A stretch of 47,282 bases of DNA, from assembly GCA_046294915.1 (NCBI GenBank), contig JBKBOE010000016.1:1-47282 (forward strand), written 5' to 3'. Each line of letters begins with the position of its first letter. The stretch's first letter is position 1. Position numbers and translations under genes: made by a program. Under the pieces are notes generated by a model. The model did no database searches. It was not told where the DNA came from and was given only the letters and a program-made list of their open reading frames with translations. Below, piece by piece: positions 7,405 through 17,123 of the stretch. The stretch is from UBA2336 sp046294915 (GTDB lineage Bacteria > Bacteroidota > Bacteroidia > Cytophagales > Cyclobacteriaceae).

Positions 7405-8937
7405 ATGGAGCAAAGCAGATCGACACCTTTACGTACCGGAAGCAAGGCCCTGACGGCTTCAGGAAAAAGCAAACTGTTGGTTCGCGATATTTCTGAAAGT
7501 CTGGGTAAGCTGCCGCCTCAGGCGCTTGATCTGGAAGAGGCTGTGTTGGGCGCGCTGATGCTTGAAAAAGGCGCGCTTAACGCAGTTGTTGAGTTTCTAA
7601 AACCCGAACACTTTTATTCCGAACAACATCAGGAGATTTACCGGGCTATCATTGAGTTATTCAAGGGTTCTGAGCCCGTGGATATGCGCACGGTGGTTAA
7701 CCAGTTGCGTAAAGAAGGTAAAATTGAGTTGGTTGGAGGGGCCTATTACATTGCTGAACTCACCTCTAAAGTAAGTTCAGCTGCCAATATTGAATACCAT
7801 GCCCGGGTGGTGATTGAGATGGCCATTAAACGAACCCTGATTCAGATTGCCTCTCAAATCCATCATGATGCTTACGAAGACACGACCGATGTTTTTGAAT
7901 TGCTGGATAAAACCGAACAGGCCATTTTTGAAATATCGGACAGCAACCTGCGCAAAAATTACGATAACATGCGCAACCTGATGTACCGGGCCATTACGGA
8001 ACTTCAAAAACTTAAGGAGCACAAAGACGGACTCACCGGAGTGCCTTCCGGCTTTTCAGCACTGGACAGGATAACATCCGGGTGGCAGAATTCTGACCTT
8101 ATTATTATTGCTGCTCGTCCAGGTATGGGTAAAACGGCATTTGTGGTTTCCGCTATGCGCAATGCAGCCGTTGATTTTAAACGTCCCGTAGCAATTTTCT
8201 CGCTTGAGATGGCATCCGTGCAACTTGTAAACCGGATGATCTCAGCCGAAGCCGAGTTAGAAGGGGAGAAAATCCGCAAAGGCCAACTGGCCGATTTCGA
8301 ATGGCAGCAACTTGTGCATAAAACCAATAAGCTTTCTGCAGCCCCGATATTTATTGACGATACCCCTGCACTTACCATACTGGAACTTCGCGCCAAGTGC
8401 AGAAGGTTAAAAGCGGAACATGGTGTTGAACTGATAATTGTCGATTACCTGCAGTTAATGCGTGGGGACACCGGAGGAAACCGGGAACAGGAGATTGCCT
8501 CCATATCGCGCGCACTCAAAGGAATTGCCAAGGAACTGGCGGTACCTGTAATAGCACTCTCGCAGTTAAGCCGCGGAGTTGAAACGCGGGGAGGGGATAA
8601 GCGACCTCAGCTATCTGACCTGCGTGAGTCGGGTTCTATAGAACAAGATGCCGACCTGGTAATCTTCCTCTACCGGCCAGAATACTACAAGATCACGGTA
8701 GATGAGGAAGGTAATTCAACCCAGAATCTGGGAGAGGTAATTATTTCCAAGCATCGTAACGGTACAACCGGTTCAGTAAAACTTAAATTCATTGGCAAGT
8801 TCACCAAGTTCACCGACTATGATACGTTACCGGCCGACCGACCCTTCGGCATGATTACCCGCGAAAGCCGCCTTAACCAGATCCGGCCGGAGGATGAACC
8901 ACCGCCAACGAGTAATGAAGGCGATATGCCATTCTGA
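7405..8937 (+). CDS. dnaB: replicative DNA helicase DnaB
   Basis: The 510-residue product is a hexameric helicase that unwinds DNA 5'-3' at the replication fork and recruits primase. The N-terminal DnaB domain begins after a basic, Ser-rich leader and spans about residues 35-140 (LPPQALDLEEAVLGALM). The RecA-like ATPase domain covers about 205-480, with Walker A ARPGMGKTA (237-245), Walker B IIVDYLQL (344-351), and SRALKGIAKEL and LSQLSRGVE segments. It ends in an acidic, Pro-rich tail finishing DMPF. No intein is present. The ATG at 7405 is the first after the divergent promoter region. It is the only gene in its unit and faces a convergent TPR gene. Confidence 0.98.
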   Translation: MEQSRSTPLRTGSKALTASGKSKLLVRDISESLGKLPPQALDLEEAVLGALMLEKGALNAVVEFLKPEHFYSEQHQEIYRAIIELFKGSEPVDMRTVVNQLRKEGKIELVGGAYYIAELTSKVSSAANIEYHARVVIEMAIKRTLIQIASQIHHDAYEDTTDVFELLDKTEQAIFEISDSNLRKNYDNMRNLMYRAITELQKLKEHKDGLTGVPSGFSALDRITSGWQNSDLIIIAARPGMGKTAFVVSAMRNAAVDFKRPVAIFSLEMASVQLVNRMISAEAELEGEKIRKGQLADFEWQQLVHKTNKLSAAPIFIDDTPALTILELRAKCRRLKAEHGVELIIVDYLQLMRGDTGGNREQEIASISRALKGIAKELAVPVIALSQLSRGVETRGGDKRPQLSDLRESGSIEQDADLVIFLYRPEYYKITVDEEGNSTQNLGEVIISKHRNGTTGSVKLKFIGKFTKFTDYDTLPADRPFGMITRESRLNQIRPEDEPPPTSNEGDMPF

Positions 8938-8974
8938 GATCGGTATCTTATTTAGCTTTGAAAAAATCTTGACA

Positions 8975-9030
8975 TAAACCGGGCCAAGGCAAGGCTTCGG
9001 ACTGTTAGTATGTTTGGCAGACCCGGTTTA
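8975..9030. terminator. long inverted repeat between dnaB and the convergent TPR gene
   Basis: TAAACCGGG at 8975-8983 pairs perfectly with CCCGGTTTA at 9022-9030, and CCAA (8984-8987) can pair with TTGG (9014-9017) inside. The loop is long and no strong T-run follows, so it is an imperfect candidate for a two-way terminator between converging genes. Confidence 0.35.
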
Positions 9031-9044
9031 GGTAGAGCGTAGTT

Positions 9045-9362
9045 TTATTCAGGCTCAAGTAGTTGCAGGGCTTCCTGCAGTTCGCGGAGGGTGGAGTGGT
9101 TGTTACATTGCCTGGCCAGTTCAACCCCTTTTGTAAGTAACCTAAAAGCTTCCTCAGGTTTGCCCAGTTCCACTTTAAGCATCGCTGCCATATAATAGGC
9201 AGGCAGGTAATCCGGGTTTAAAGTAAATACATGATCAAATACTTCCTCCGCTTTTTCAGGATCTGATTTCTGGTACTCCAATGCAAGGGCGTACCGTGCG
9301 AATACATCGTTCGGATCTTCTTCCAGAAACTTCAAAAGTTGTTCTATTCGCATTAAATTCAT
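9045..9362 (-). CDS. small tetratricopeptide-repeat protein
   Basis: This 105-residue protein consists of helical repeats: segments DVFARYALALEYQK, DPEKAEEVFDHVFTLNPDY and AYYMAAMLKVELGKPEEAF follow TPR spacing (conserved small and aromatic residues, terminal Pro or Asp). There is no signal peptide, so it is probably a cytoplasmic protein-binding module. The start could be M1 or M4 (MRIEQLL). Its 5' end faces the etfB promoter region about 97 bases away, so the two are divergent. No partner can be named. Confidence 0.85.
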   Translation of the reverse strand: MNLMRIEQLLKFLEEDPNDVFARYALALEYQKSDPEKAEEVFDHVFTLNPDYLPAYYMAAMLKVELGKPEEAFRLLTKGVELARQCNNHSTLRELQEALQLLEPE

Positions 9363-9459
9363 TCTATTTTGAGTTTTTGCCCTTCCAAATTTCGGATTTT
9401 ATGCCTTATCTTGAGGCCCGTTTAAGAGTTCTTGTTTCGTTAAATTTTTAGGTAGCCCG

Positions 9460-10197
9460 ATGAAGATCCTGGTTTGTATTTCGCACGTTCCTGATACCAC
9501 TTCCAAAATCAATTTTATTGACAACAACACCAAATTCGATACAAACGGTGTGCAGTTTATTATTGGCCCGTACGATGATTATGCGCTGGCACGGGCAGTT
9601 GAGTTGAAGGAGAGTGCCGGAGCTACCATTACGGTATTAAACGTGGGATTAGCCGATACAGAGCCAACCCTCCGCAAAGCATTAGCCATTGGAGCTGATG
9701 ATGCGATTCGTGTGAATGCAGAACCTACCGATTCTTTTTTCGTAGCCTTCCAGATTGCGGAGCAGGCAAAAGCCGGTGGGTATGATTTGATTTTAATGGG
9801 CCGGGAGTCTATTGATTATAATGGAGGAGCGGTTCATGGTATTGTTGGTGAATTGCTGGGCATGCCTTCTGTTTCTCCGGTTATGAAATTGGATCTAGAA
9901 GGTAACAAAGCGAAGCTGGCCCGCGAGATTGAAGGCGGTAAAGAGTATTTGGAAGTAGCACTTCCTTTTGTTGCAGGTTGCCAGGAGCCGATCGCGGAAT
10001 GGAAAATCCCCAATATGCGCGGCATCATGTCGGCCCGTACCAAACCGTTAAAAGTGGTTGAGCCGGTAGCCGTTGACAGCGGCATTACATTAAAACAATT
10101 TGAATTACCGCCACCGAAAGGTGCAGTTAAAATGGTTTCGGCCGACAATGTGCAGGAGCTGGTGAATTTATTGAAAAACGAAGCAAAGGTTTTATAA
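9460..10197 (+). CDS. etfB: electron transfer flavoprotein subunit beta
   Basis: At 245 residues this is the usual length for EtfB, the AMP-binding subunit of the heterodimer that passes electrons from acyl-CoA and other dehydrogenases towards the quinone pool. The N-terminus MKILVCISHVPDT, the DYALARAVELKE segment and the middle motif GYDLILMGRESIDYNGGAVHG (near residues 107-128) are characteristic. The C-terminal EPIAEWKIPNMRGIMSARTKP segment matches the EtfB arm that wraps around EtfA. It is followed 18 bases later by etfA on the same strand. Confidence 0.97.
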   Translation: MKILVCISHVPDTTSKINFIDNNTKFDTNGVQFIIGPYDDYALARAVELKESAGATITVLNVGLADTEPTLRKALAIGADDAIRVNAEPTDSFFVAFQIAEQAKAGGYDLILMGRESIDYNGGAVHGIVGELLGMPSVSPVMKLDLEGNKAKLAREIEGGKEYLEVALPFVAGCQEPIAEWKIPNMRGIMSARTKPLKVVEPVAVDSGITLKQFELPPPKGAVKMVSADNVQELVNLLKNEAKVL

Positions 10198-10215
10198 AAG
10201 CTGAATCACAGAACT

Positions 10216-11169
10216 ATGAATATTCTTGTATTTGTTGAATGTGCCGAAGGAAAAGTAAAAAAGAACTCAATGGAGGCCGTTGCGTTTGCGCATGCTATGG
10301 GCGGCTCGGTTACCGCATTGGCGCTGGGAAGTGTGGATAAAGCCGAACTTGAAAGCCTTGGGAAATATGGTGCTAAAAAAGTACTGCACGCAGCCGATGA
10401 AAAACTGAATAAGGGAGTCATACAGGCATACGCTTCTGTTATTGCAAAAGCTTTTCAGGATGAACAGGCCGATGTGTTGGTACTTGCCGATTCATCTCTG
10501 GGCACACCCGTTGGAGCACGTGTGGCCGCCAAGCTTGGTGCAAGTTTGGCATCAAACGTTGTGGAGCTTCCGGATACATCATCGGGATTTAAAGTTAAGC
10601 GCAGCATCTACACCGGTAAAGCTTTTGCCCATGTTGAACTTACAAAACCAAAAAAAGTTATCGGCATAAAAAAGAACGCAGCCGAATTGAAAGAGGTGGG
10701 GAGCCACGTTTCGGTAACACCGTACCAGGTCTCCTTGTCAGATGCAGACTTTTCCACCCAAATCACCTCCTCTGAAAAGGCAACGAGTGAAGTGCTTCTG
10801 CCGGAAGCCAATATTGTTGTTTCGGGTGGAAGGGGAATGAAAGGACCCGAGCACTGGGGCATGCTGGAGGAGTTGGCTAAAACACTTCATGCGGCTACTG
10901 GCTGCAGCAAACCCGTATCGGACATGGGCTGGAGGCCGCATCATGAGCATGTGGGGCAGACCGGAGTTAAGGTAGCCCCGCAACTATACATTGCCGTTGG
11001 GATTTCCGGAGCCATTCAGCATCTGGCCGGGGTAAATTCATCAAAATGCATTGTTGTAATTAATAAAGATCCGGAAGCACCCTTTTTTAAAGCTGCAGAT
11101 TATGGAATCGTAGGTGATGCTTTCGATATTTTGCCTAAATTGAATGACGCCATTAAAGCTGTGAAGTAA
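10216..11169 (+). CDS. etfA: electron transfer flavoprotein subunit alpha
   Basis: The 317-residue product is the FAD-carrying subunit. The N-terminal alpha/beta domain starts MNILVFVECAEGK. The C-terminal FAD domain shows VVSGGRGMKGPEHW, the SDMGWRPHHEHVGQTG segment, LYIAVGISGAIQHLAG and ending signals INKDPEAPFFKAADYGIVGD, all typical of EtfA. Together with etfB it forms the ETF dimer used in fatty-acid and amino-acid oxidation. The BFN-domain gene starts 2 bases after its stop, so the three probably share a transcript. Confidence 0.97.
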   Translation: MNILVFVECAEGKVKKNSMEAVAFAHAMGGSVTALALGSVDKAELESLGKYGAKKVLHAADEKLNKGVIQAYASVIAKAFQDEQADVLVLADSSLGTPVGARVAAKLGASLASNVVELPDTSSGFKVKRSIYTGKAFAHVELTKPKKVIGIKKNAAELKEVGSHVSVTPYQVSLSDADFSTQITSSEKATSEVLLPEANIVVSGGRGMKGPEHWGMLEELAKTLHAATGCSKPVSDMGWRPHHEHVGQTGVKVAPQLYIAVGISGAIQHLAGVNSSKCIVVINKDPEAPFFKAADYGIVGDAFDILPKLNDAIKAVK

Positions 11170-11171
11170 TT

Positions 11172-11768
11172 GTGAAGAAGATTAAGTTAGAAATTTTGGG
11201 TCTTTCCTCCAGCCAATCGCAAACCGGCTCATTCGCTTTGGTGTTGGGTGAAACGGATGGCAACAGGAGACTGCCAATTATTATTGGCATGTTCGAGGCT
11301 CAGGCAATAGCCATCGAAATAGAAAAGATTATCCCCAACCGGCCGATGACGCATGATTTGTTTAAATCTTTTGCCAATAATTTTCATTTTACAGTTGAAG
11401 AAATCATTATATCGGATTTAAAGGAAGGTGTTTTTTTTGCAAAAATCGTTTGTTCAGATGGGTTGAAGCGATCTGAAATTGATGCACGCCCGTCCGATGC
11501 CATCGCCATCGGGTTACGTTTTGATTCTCCCATCTTTACTTACGAAAACATTCTTGCGGAAGCGGGGATTGTATTAACAGACGAAGCTGAAGAAGAGTCT
11601 TCTGAACCTAAGCCCCGGCCCCGGGTTAAAAAGGAGATGCCAAAAAAGGGCGAGGATATGAAAGACCTTACTGTTGAAAAGTTGAAAGACCTGCTAAAGG
11701 ACGCCATCGATAAAGAAGATTATGAGCGCGCAGCTAAAATCCGCGATGAACTGAGCAAACGTAATTGA
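11172..11768 (+). CDS. bifunctional-nuclease (BFN) domain protein with C-terminal UVR motif
   Basis: The start is GTG at 11172, two bases after etfA; no ATG fits. The BFN domain (DUF151) covers about residues 3-135, with the LPIIIGMFEAQAIAIE and DARPSDAIAIGLR segments. After an acidic, Pro/Lys-rich linker, residues about 160-197 match the UvrB/UvrC interaction motif (KLKDLLKDAIDKEDYERAAK). This two-domain form of about 200 residues is common in Bacteroidota. The family name comes from reported nuclease activity of plant homologues; the bacterial role is not settled, and the UVR motif suggests a link with protein-protein contacts such as those of UvrB or Clp adaptors. Confidence 0.92.
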   Translation: MKKIKLEILGLSSSQSQTGSFALVLGETDGNRRLPIIIGMFEAQAIAIEIEKIIPNRPMTHDLFKSFANNFHFTVEEIIISDLKEGVFFAKIVCSDGLKRSEIDARPSDAIAIGLRFDSPIFTYENILAEAGIVLTDEAEEESSEPKPRPRVKKEMPKKGEDMKDLTVEKLKDLLKDAIDKEDYERAAKIRDELSKRN

Positions 11769-11826
11769 CCCGTTCCGTTGGTCGTTCCTTACAGTACGGG
11801 TAAAAAGTTTAAATCGTAATCGGCTA

Positions 11827-13140
11827 ATGGATTATTTACGGGGTGCAATTGGTTTAGGCGTCATTATCGGATTGGCGTTTTTGTTCTCTGCTCACCGTAA
11901 ACGAATTGACTGGAAACTGGTGGGTGCCGGTTTACTCCTCCAACTTTTAATTGCTATTCTCATTTTCAAAGTTCCGGTTGTTCGTATTGGCTTCGAGAAG
12001 GTGGGAACTGCATTTGTGAAGTTCTTAAGTTTTGCATTGAATGGTGCGCAATTTCTTTTTGGTGACCTTGCAAAAAACAGCGATGCCGTTGAGGGTACAC
12101 GGCATGGATTAGGCTTCTTGTTTGCCTTCCAGGCGTTACCCACCGTTATATTTTTCTCCGCAGTTACTGCCGGCCTCTATTATTTAGGTGTCCTTCAGCG
12201 AATTGTTTTTGGCTTTGCATGGATTATGACCAAAACCATGCGGTTATCGGGTGCGGAAAGCCTTTCGGCAGCCGGTAATGTTTTTCTTGGCCAAACTGAA
12301 GCACCGTTGCTCGTTCGGCCTTTTATCGCACGCATGACTCAATCGGAATTGCATTGCCTGATGACGGGCGGCATGGCTACCATTGCCGGAAGTGTTATGG
12401 GTGCTTATATTACCTTTCTTGGCGGAACAGACCCCGCGCAGTTGGTGAAGTTTGCAACCTACCTGCTTTGCGCCTCTATTATGAATGCCCCGGCTGCAAT
12501 TGTAATGTCCAAGATTTTTTTGCCGGAAACGGAATCTGAAAAAATCGACCGGAAACTGCAGGTGAGTAAGGAATCAATTGGTGTAAACGTGGTGGATGCA
12601 CTTGCCACCGGGGCTGCAGATGGTCTTAAACTCGCACTCAATATTGGCGCTATGCTATTGGCATTTATTGCAGTAATTTATGCGCTGAATTGGATACTTG
12701 TTGACGGGATTGGATCATGGACGGGCCTGAATCAATGGGTGGCTTCATCCACTCACGGTGCCTTTAGCGGCTTTTCATTACAATATATTTTTGGACAGGT
12801 ATTTCGCCTGTTTGCCTTTGCTATGGGCGTTGACTGGTCAGAAACATTATATGTGGGAAGTTTTCTGGGACAGAAACTGGTCATCAACGAATTTGTTGCG
12901 TACCTGAGTTTAGCCGAAACAAAGGCACTGGGTGTACTCAGTGAAAAATCACTGCTCATTTCAACCTATGCGCTCTGTGGGTTCGCTAACTTCAGTTCTA
13001 TTGCCATCCAGATTGGTGGAATCGGAGGTATGGCACCTGCCCGGCAGGCTGATTTATCGCGCCTTGGATTTCGTGCCCTTGTATCGGCCTCGCTGGCAAC
13101 CATGATGACAGCCACCATTGCCGGGGCATTATTCAGTTGA
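11827..13140 (+). CDS. NupC-type concentrative nucleoside transporter
   Basis: A 437-residue polytopic inner-membrane protein of the CNT/NupC family, which imports nucleosides with sodium or protons. Family segments visible include FLFGDLAKNS, FFSAVTAGLYYLGVLQ, the GQTEAPLLVRPFI motif (near residues 158-170), GGMATIAGSVMGAY, and FANFSSIAIQIGGIGGMAPARQADLSRLG near the C-terminus. The start is the ATG at 11827 with the first hydrophobic segment at once. It lies 58 bases after the BFN gene with a weak inverted repeat between (ACCCGT 11768 / ACGGGT 11796), and its stop nearly meets the start of trmH. Confidence 0.95.
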   Translation: MDYLRGAIGLGVIIGLAFLFSAHRKRIDWKLVGAGLLLQLLIAILIFKVPVVRIGFEKVGTAFVKFLSFALNGAQFLFGDLAKNSDAVEGTRHGLGFLFAFQALPTVIFFSAVTAGLYYLGVLQRIVFGFAWIMTKTMRLSGAESLSAAGNVFLGQTEAPLLVRPFIARMTQSELHCLMTGGMATIAGSVMGAYITFLGGTDPAQLVKFATYLLCASIMNAPAAIVMSKIFLPETESEKIDRKLQVSKESIGVNVVDALATGAADGLKLALNIGAMLLAFIAVIYALNWILVDGIGSWTGLNQWVASSTHGAFSGFSLQYIFGQVFRLFAFAMGVDWSETLYVGSFLGQKLVINEFVAYLSLAETKALGVLSEKSLLISTYALCGFANFSSIAIQIGGIGGMAPARQADLSRLGFRALVSASLATMMTATIAGALFS

Positions 13141-13142
13141 GT

Positions 13143-13826
13143 ATGCCATTAACGGCTATAGAATACCGGCTTATACAGCATCTGGGTGAATACATCACTG
13201 ACCATCGCAAAGGGTTAATTGATCGTGTACTAAGTTTACGGACCCGCCACCTTACGGTTGTTCTCGAAAACATTTACCAATCGCACAATGCCAGCGCTGT
13301 AGTTCGTTCGTGTGAATGTTTTGGCTTACAGGATATTCATATTATTGAAGGCTCAACACCCTATCAGGTAAACAAAAAAGTATTGAAGGGATCGGCTAAA
13401 TGGGTGAACATTGTTAAATATAAAGGCCGGGATGCCGCTGCTACAACGAAATGCCTAGATGCATTGCGCTCAAAAGGATACCGGATTATTGTTACCGATC
13501 CGGTGGGCGGAATCCCTGTACATGAACTCGATCTTTCTTCAAAGATTGCACTTGTTTTCGGGAACGAAGACACCGGTGTATCAGAGCATGCACGAAAAGT
13601 CAGCGATGGGTCAGTGCGCATACCCATGTTCGGATTCACCGAGAGCCTGAATATATCGGTAAGTGTTGCTGTTTGTCTGAACACGCTGCTGGGCAAACTC
13701 CGATCAGCCGAATGGAAATACGGTTTGTCGGCCGATGAACGGGACGAGCTGAGACTTGCCTGGTATCGGAAAATTGTAAAACGTTCGGATTTGATTGAGA
13801 AACGATTTCTCCAATCTATTGTGTAA
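13143..13826 (+). CDS. trmH: tRNA (guanosine-2'-O-)-methyltransferase, TrmH-type SPOUT protein
   Basis: The ATG at 13143 (227 residues) is preferred to a TTG at 13137 that overlaps the previous stop codon. The SPOUT fold with its C-terminal knot is clear: motif 1 NASAVVRSCECFG (near 46-58), motif 2 LVFGNEDTGVSEHA (near 140-153) and motif 3 IPMFGFTESLNISVSVAV (near 160-177). The N-terminal RHLTVVLENIYQSHNASAVVRS and the C-terminal basic helix resemble TrmH, which methylates G18 in the D-loop of tRNA using SAM. The substrate is inferred from similarity; other SpoU enzymes act on rRNA. It is 2 bases from the nucleoside transporter gene. Confidence 0.9.
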   Translation: MPLTAIEYRLIQHLGEYITDHRKGLIDRVLSLRTRHLTVVLENIYQSHNASAVVRSCECFGLQDIHIIEGSTPYQVNKKVLKGSAKWVNIVKYKGRDAAATTKCLDALRSKGYRIIVTDPVGGIPVHELDLSSKIALVFGNEDTGVSEHARKVSDGSVRIPMFGFTESLNISVSVAVCLNTLLGKLRSAEWKYGLSADERDELRLAWYRKIVKRSDLIEKRFLQSIV

Positions 13827-13859
13827 TTTTACAGCAGTTGGTTTTTTAATCGTGATAGT

Positions 13860-14504
13860 ATGAAGTGGGCTAAACGCACACTGTTATTTTTTCTGGCATC
13901 GGTATGTTTATTTTTGATCGGATCCAACATCTGGATTATTAAAAGCACAGAGAAAAATGTCTTTTCCGACTTAGAAAAATTACCTGAACATCGTGTTGCC
14001 TTGGTGCTCGGAACAAGCCACAAACTGGTAGGAGGAAAGCCGAATCCCTACTTTGAAAAGCGTATGGATACGGCTTCTGATTTGTATAAGAAAGGTAAAA
14101 TTGACCAGTTCTTATTAAGTGGCGATAACCGTACTAAGTTTTACAATGAACCCAATACCATGCGCAAGGCCCTAATTGAGCGGGGCGTGCCCTCCTCAGC
14201 CATCACCCTGGATTATGCAGGCCTTCGAACACTTGATTCGGTGGTACGAAGCAAGGAAATCTTTGGTCAAAACCAGATTACCATTATCACACAACCTTTC
14301 CATAGTTACCGCGCTCTTTTTATCAGTAACTATTATGGCATTGATGCGGTTGCTATGGTTACGGAAGAACCCGATCCGGAATGGTCTGTTAAAGTGCGTG
14401 TACGCGAATACTTTGCCCGGGCAAAAGCCGTTTTAGATTTATATATTCTTAAAACTACTCCCCGGTTTCTTGGCGAAAAAGAAGTCATGCAGCCCGCTAT
14501 TTGA
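13860..14504 (+). CDS. SanA/YdcF (DUF218) family membrane-anchored protein
   Basis: The 214-residue product has a short cytoplasmic start (MKWAKRT), one N-terminal hydrophobic segment (about residues 8-28) and a DUF218 domain. Family marks are VALVLGTSHKLVGGKPNPYFEKRMDTA, FLLSGDN, EPNTMRKALIERGVP, LDYAGLRTLDSV and ITIITQPFHSYRALFI. SanA of Escherichia coli affects envelope barrier function (vancomycin exclusion at high temperature), and ElyC is another relative; the chemistry is not known. The membrane anchor places the domain in the periplasm. It starts 33 bases after trmH. Confidence 0.88.
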   Translation: MKWAKRTLLFFLASVCLFLIGSNIWIIKSTEKNVFSDLEKLPEHRVALVLGTSHKLVGGKPNPYFEKRMDTASDLYKKGKIDQFLLSGDNRTKFYNEPNTMRKALIERGVPSSAITLDYAGLRTLDSVVRSKEIFGQNQITIITQPFHSYRALFISNYYGIDAVAMVTEEPDPEWSVKVRVREYFARAKAVLDLYILKTTPRFLGEKEVMQPAI

Positions 14505-14560
14505 ACTGAAACTTCCTGATGCCTCATTAAGTATAATCCTTATTTTTACGCTGTATCTGA

Positions 14561-17065
14561 ATGGAATTTGCCGACAGGATAACGATTGTGAGGGTTTCAG
14601 TTCTGCTATGCTGGTTTATTCCCATCATTTTGCCGGCCCAGGTTACCACGGTAAAAGGTAAGGTAACCGATGTTACCTCAGGGGACCCAATCCCCTTTGT
14701 CAATGTGGTATTTAAAGGTACCAGCATCGGAGCCACCACCGATTTTGATGGCAACTACACCATCACCACCTCATCGGCAACGGATTCGCTTGTAGCTACC
14801 TATATCGGTTATAAATCACGGACTAAACCCGTTAAACACGGCATTACCCAAACCATAAATTTCCAACTCGAGGAGGAAGTTACCCGCCTTCGCGAAGTGG
14901 TTGTGCTGGCAGGAGAAAACCCGGCATTTCCCATCATGCGAAATGTGATTAAGAACAAGGAGCGAAACGATAAGCGAAGCCTGTCCGCTTATGAATACGA
15001 CACGTATTCGAAAATTGAGATCGATATTGATAACATGACCGATAAATTCCGGAATAAGAAGGTCATTTCAAAAATCACACAGGTTCTGGACAGCGTAGCC
15101 ATTATTGCCGGTGATGATGGCAAACCTATTCTACCCGTATTCATTTCCGAAAGCGTTTCGCGCTATTACTACCGTAACAATCCTGAATTGAAACTAGAGA
15201 ATATTAAAGATACGAAAATAAGCGGTCTTGGATTTGAAGATGGCAGCCTCACCAGCCAGCTCATCGGGCCTACTTTTCAGGAGTATAATTTCTACCGGAA
15301 CTGGTTAACCATCCTCGAAAAGGATTTTGTATCGCCCATCGCAGATGGGTGGAGATTGTATTATGAATACGACCTGATTGACAGTGTGTATATCGGAGAT
15401 CACTATTGTTACCGGATCGATTTTTTTCCGAAGAGTCAACAGGCGCTGGCCTTTACCGGAACCATGTGGATTACCAAGGAGCACTTCGCCATTCGCCAAA
15501 TTGAGGCAACTATTGGCCGACAGGCAAATCTTAATTTTATTGAAAAGATTAAGATTCAACAGGAGTTACTGCCTACTGAAGCAGGTCCCTGGTTGCCAGT
15601 TAAAAACCGGGTATTGATTAATGTAGGCCAGGTACGTGATGATTGGGCCGGAATGTTGGCAAAATTCTATACATCAAACCGAAACTTTTCTATCAACCAG
15701 CCAAAACCTCCCAAATTCTATGAGAAGCAGATTGTGTTGGAAGAAGATTATATCCTGAATCAATACAATGATGAGCACTGGAACAAATTACGGCATGAAC
15801 CGCTCACGGAGACTGAGAAGAATGTTTACCAAATGATTGATACGCTAACCAATATACCGGTAGTGCGTACGTATGTTGATATTGTGAAGGTAATAATCAA
15901 TGGGTACAAAAAAGTTGGCAAGGTTGATGTTGGTCCGTATCTGCGCCTTCTGGCCTGGAATAATATTGAGGGTTTACGTATACAATCGGGTTTCAAGACA
16001 AACTTTACGTTTAGCCGAAAATGGGAATTTGGTGCCCAACTCGGTTATGGATTTCGTGATGAACGGGTTAAGTACTCGGCCTTTGTACGGAATATCATTG
16101 ACCGCAAACGATGGACTACGGCAGAACTGCGTGCACGCAGTGATTTGGGCAGGGTGGGAATAGATGATGAAAACCTGGCTGATGATTACCTTTTTCTGGC
16201 AGCCTCCCGTTTCGGAAATTTTCGCAGAGGATTTTATTTCGATGAGTACCGCTTTAATTTTCAGCGCGAAGTTTTAAAAGGGTACTCCCAGCGTATCGCC
16301 TTTCGATACAATACATTTGTCCCTGCTTTCGACTTTGGCTATTACGCCACCCCAGGTGATGTTAATTCGCTTACCCGCACCTTTCAGCGTGCCGAGATTA
16401 TCTTTGAGTCACGCTTATCACGCGATGAGTTATTTCTGCAATACGATAACGAGCGCGTAAGCCTGGGCCCGCAGAAATGGCCGATCATTACTTTCAGGTA
16501 TAGCCGGGGGTTGAAAGGTATTGGCGGCAGTGACTTTGAGTATGATAAATTCAGGTTAACATTTGTTAAACGACTGCCAATGGGCCCGCTGGGGACAGGA
16601 AGACTTACCCTTACCAGTGAATACACAGAAGATGTGCTGCCATACCCGTTACTTGTACTGCACATAGGCAACGAAACTCCATTCTATACCGACATTGTAT
16701 ATAGCTTAATGAATTTTGGTGAATTTTTCAGCGATCAGTTTGTTTCGCTGCAATACCGCCAGCATTTTGAGGGGTTTATCCTTAACCGTATTCCCCTTAT
16801 GCGCAGATTGCATTGGCGGCTTACCGGCCTGGCTAATGTTATTTACGGAAACCTGAGTGATGAAAACCTGGCCATCAGTGATCCCCTGCCGTATCCGGCA
16901 GGCAACCGAAATCTTACCTGGGGTAGACCTTACCTTGAGCTTGGCTATGGGGTGGAGAATATCTTCCGTTTTTTCCGGGTGGATTTTGTGCACCGGCTGA
17001 GCTATCTGCAGAATGAAAGAGCCCGTAAATTTGGCGTGCTGTTCACGGCCCAGTTTAAACTCTGA
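14561..17065 (+). CDS. DUF5686 outer-membrane protein with carboxypeptidase-regulatory-like domain
   Basis: A large (834-residue) exported protein. The N-terminal hydrophobic segment (RVSVLLCWFIPIILPAQ) looks like a signal peptide ending near residue 26. Residues about 30-110 form a CarboxypepD_reg-like beta-sandwich (VKGKVTDVTSGDPIPFVNVVFKGTSIG, GNYTI, YIGYKS) as found at the start of SusC-type receptors, but no TonB plug follows. The rest matches DUF5686 proteins of Bacteroidota, with alternating aromatic and charged strands and a final FGVLFTAQFKL, the terminal aromatic/hydrophobic signature of outer-membrane beta-barrels. Function of the family is unknown. It is 56 bases downstream of the SanA-like gene and 58 upstream of thrS. 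Confidence 0.85.
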   Translation: MEFADRITIVRVSVLLCWFIPIILPAQVTTVKGKVTDVTSGDPIPFVNVVFKGTSIGATTDFDGNYTITTSSATDSLVATYIGYKSRTKPVKHGITQTINFQLEEEVTRLREVVVLAGENPAFPIMRNVIKNKERNDKRSLSAYEYDTYSKIEIDIDNMTDKFRNKKVISKITQVLDSVAIIAGDDGKPILPVFISESVSRYYYRNNPELKLENIKDTKISGLGFEDGSLTSQLIGPTFQEYNFYRNWLTILEKDFVSPIADGWRLYYEYDLIDSVYIGDHYCYRIDFFPKSQQALAFTGTMWITKEHFAIRQIEATIGRQANLNFIEKIKIQQELLPTEAGPWLPVKNRVLINVGQVRDDWAGMLAKFYTSNRNFSINQPKPPKFYEKQIVLEEDYILNQYNDEHWNKLRHEPLTETEKNVYQMIDTLTNIPVVRTYVDIVKVIINGYKKVGKVDVGPYLRLLAWNNIEGLRIQSGFKTNFTFSRKWEFGAQLGYGFRDERVKYSAFVRNIIDRKRWTTAELRARSDLGRVGIDDENLADDYLFLAASRFGNFRRGFYFDEYRFNFQREVLKGYSQRIAFRYNTFVPAFDFGYYATPGDVNSLTRTFQRAEIIFESRLSRDELFLQYDNERVSLGPQKWPIITFRYSRGLKGIGGSDFEYDKFRLTFVKRLPMGPLGTGRLTLTSEYTEDVLPYPLLVLHIGNETPFYTDIVYSLMNFGEFFSDQFVSLQYRQHFEGFILNRIPLMRRLHWRLTGLANVIYGNLSDENLAISDPLPYPAGNRNLTWGRPYLELGYGVENIFRFFRVDFVHRLSYLQNERARKFGVLFTAQFKL

Positions 17066-17123
17066 TAGCAACCATGAATCGCATAATCTCCATTATATTT
17101 ACCCCGTTTTTTAATCCAGTTAA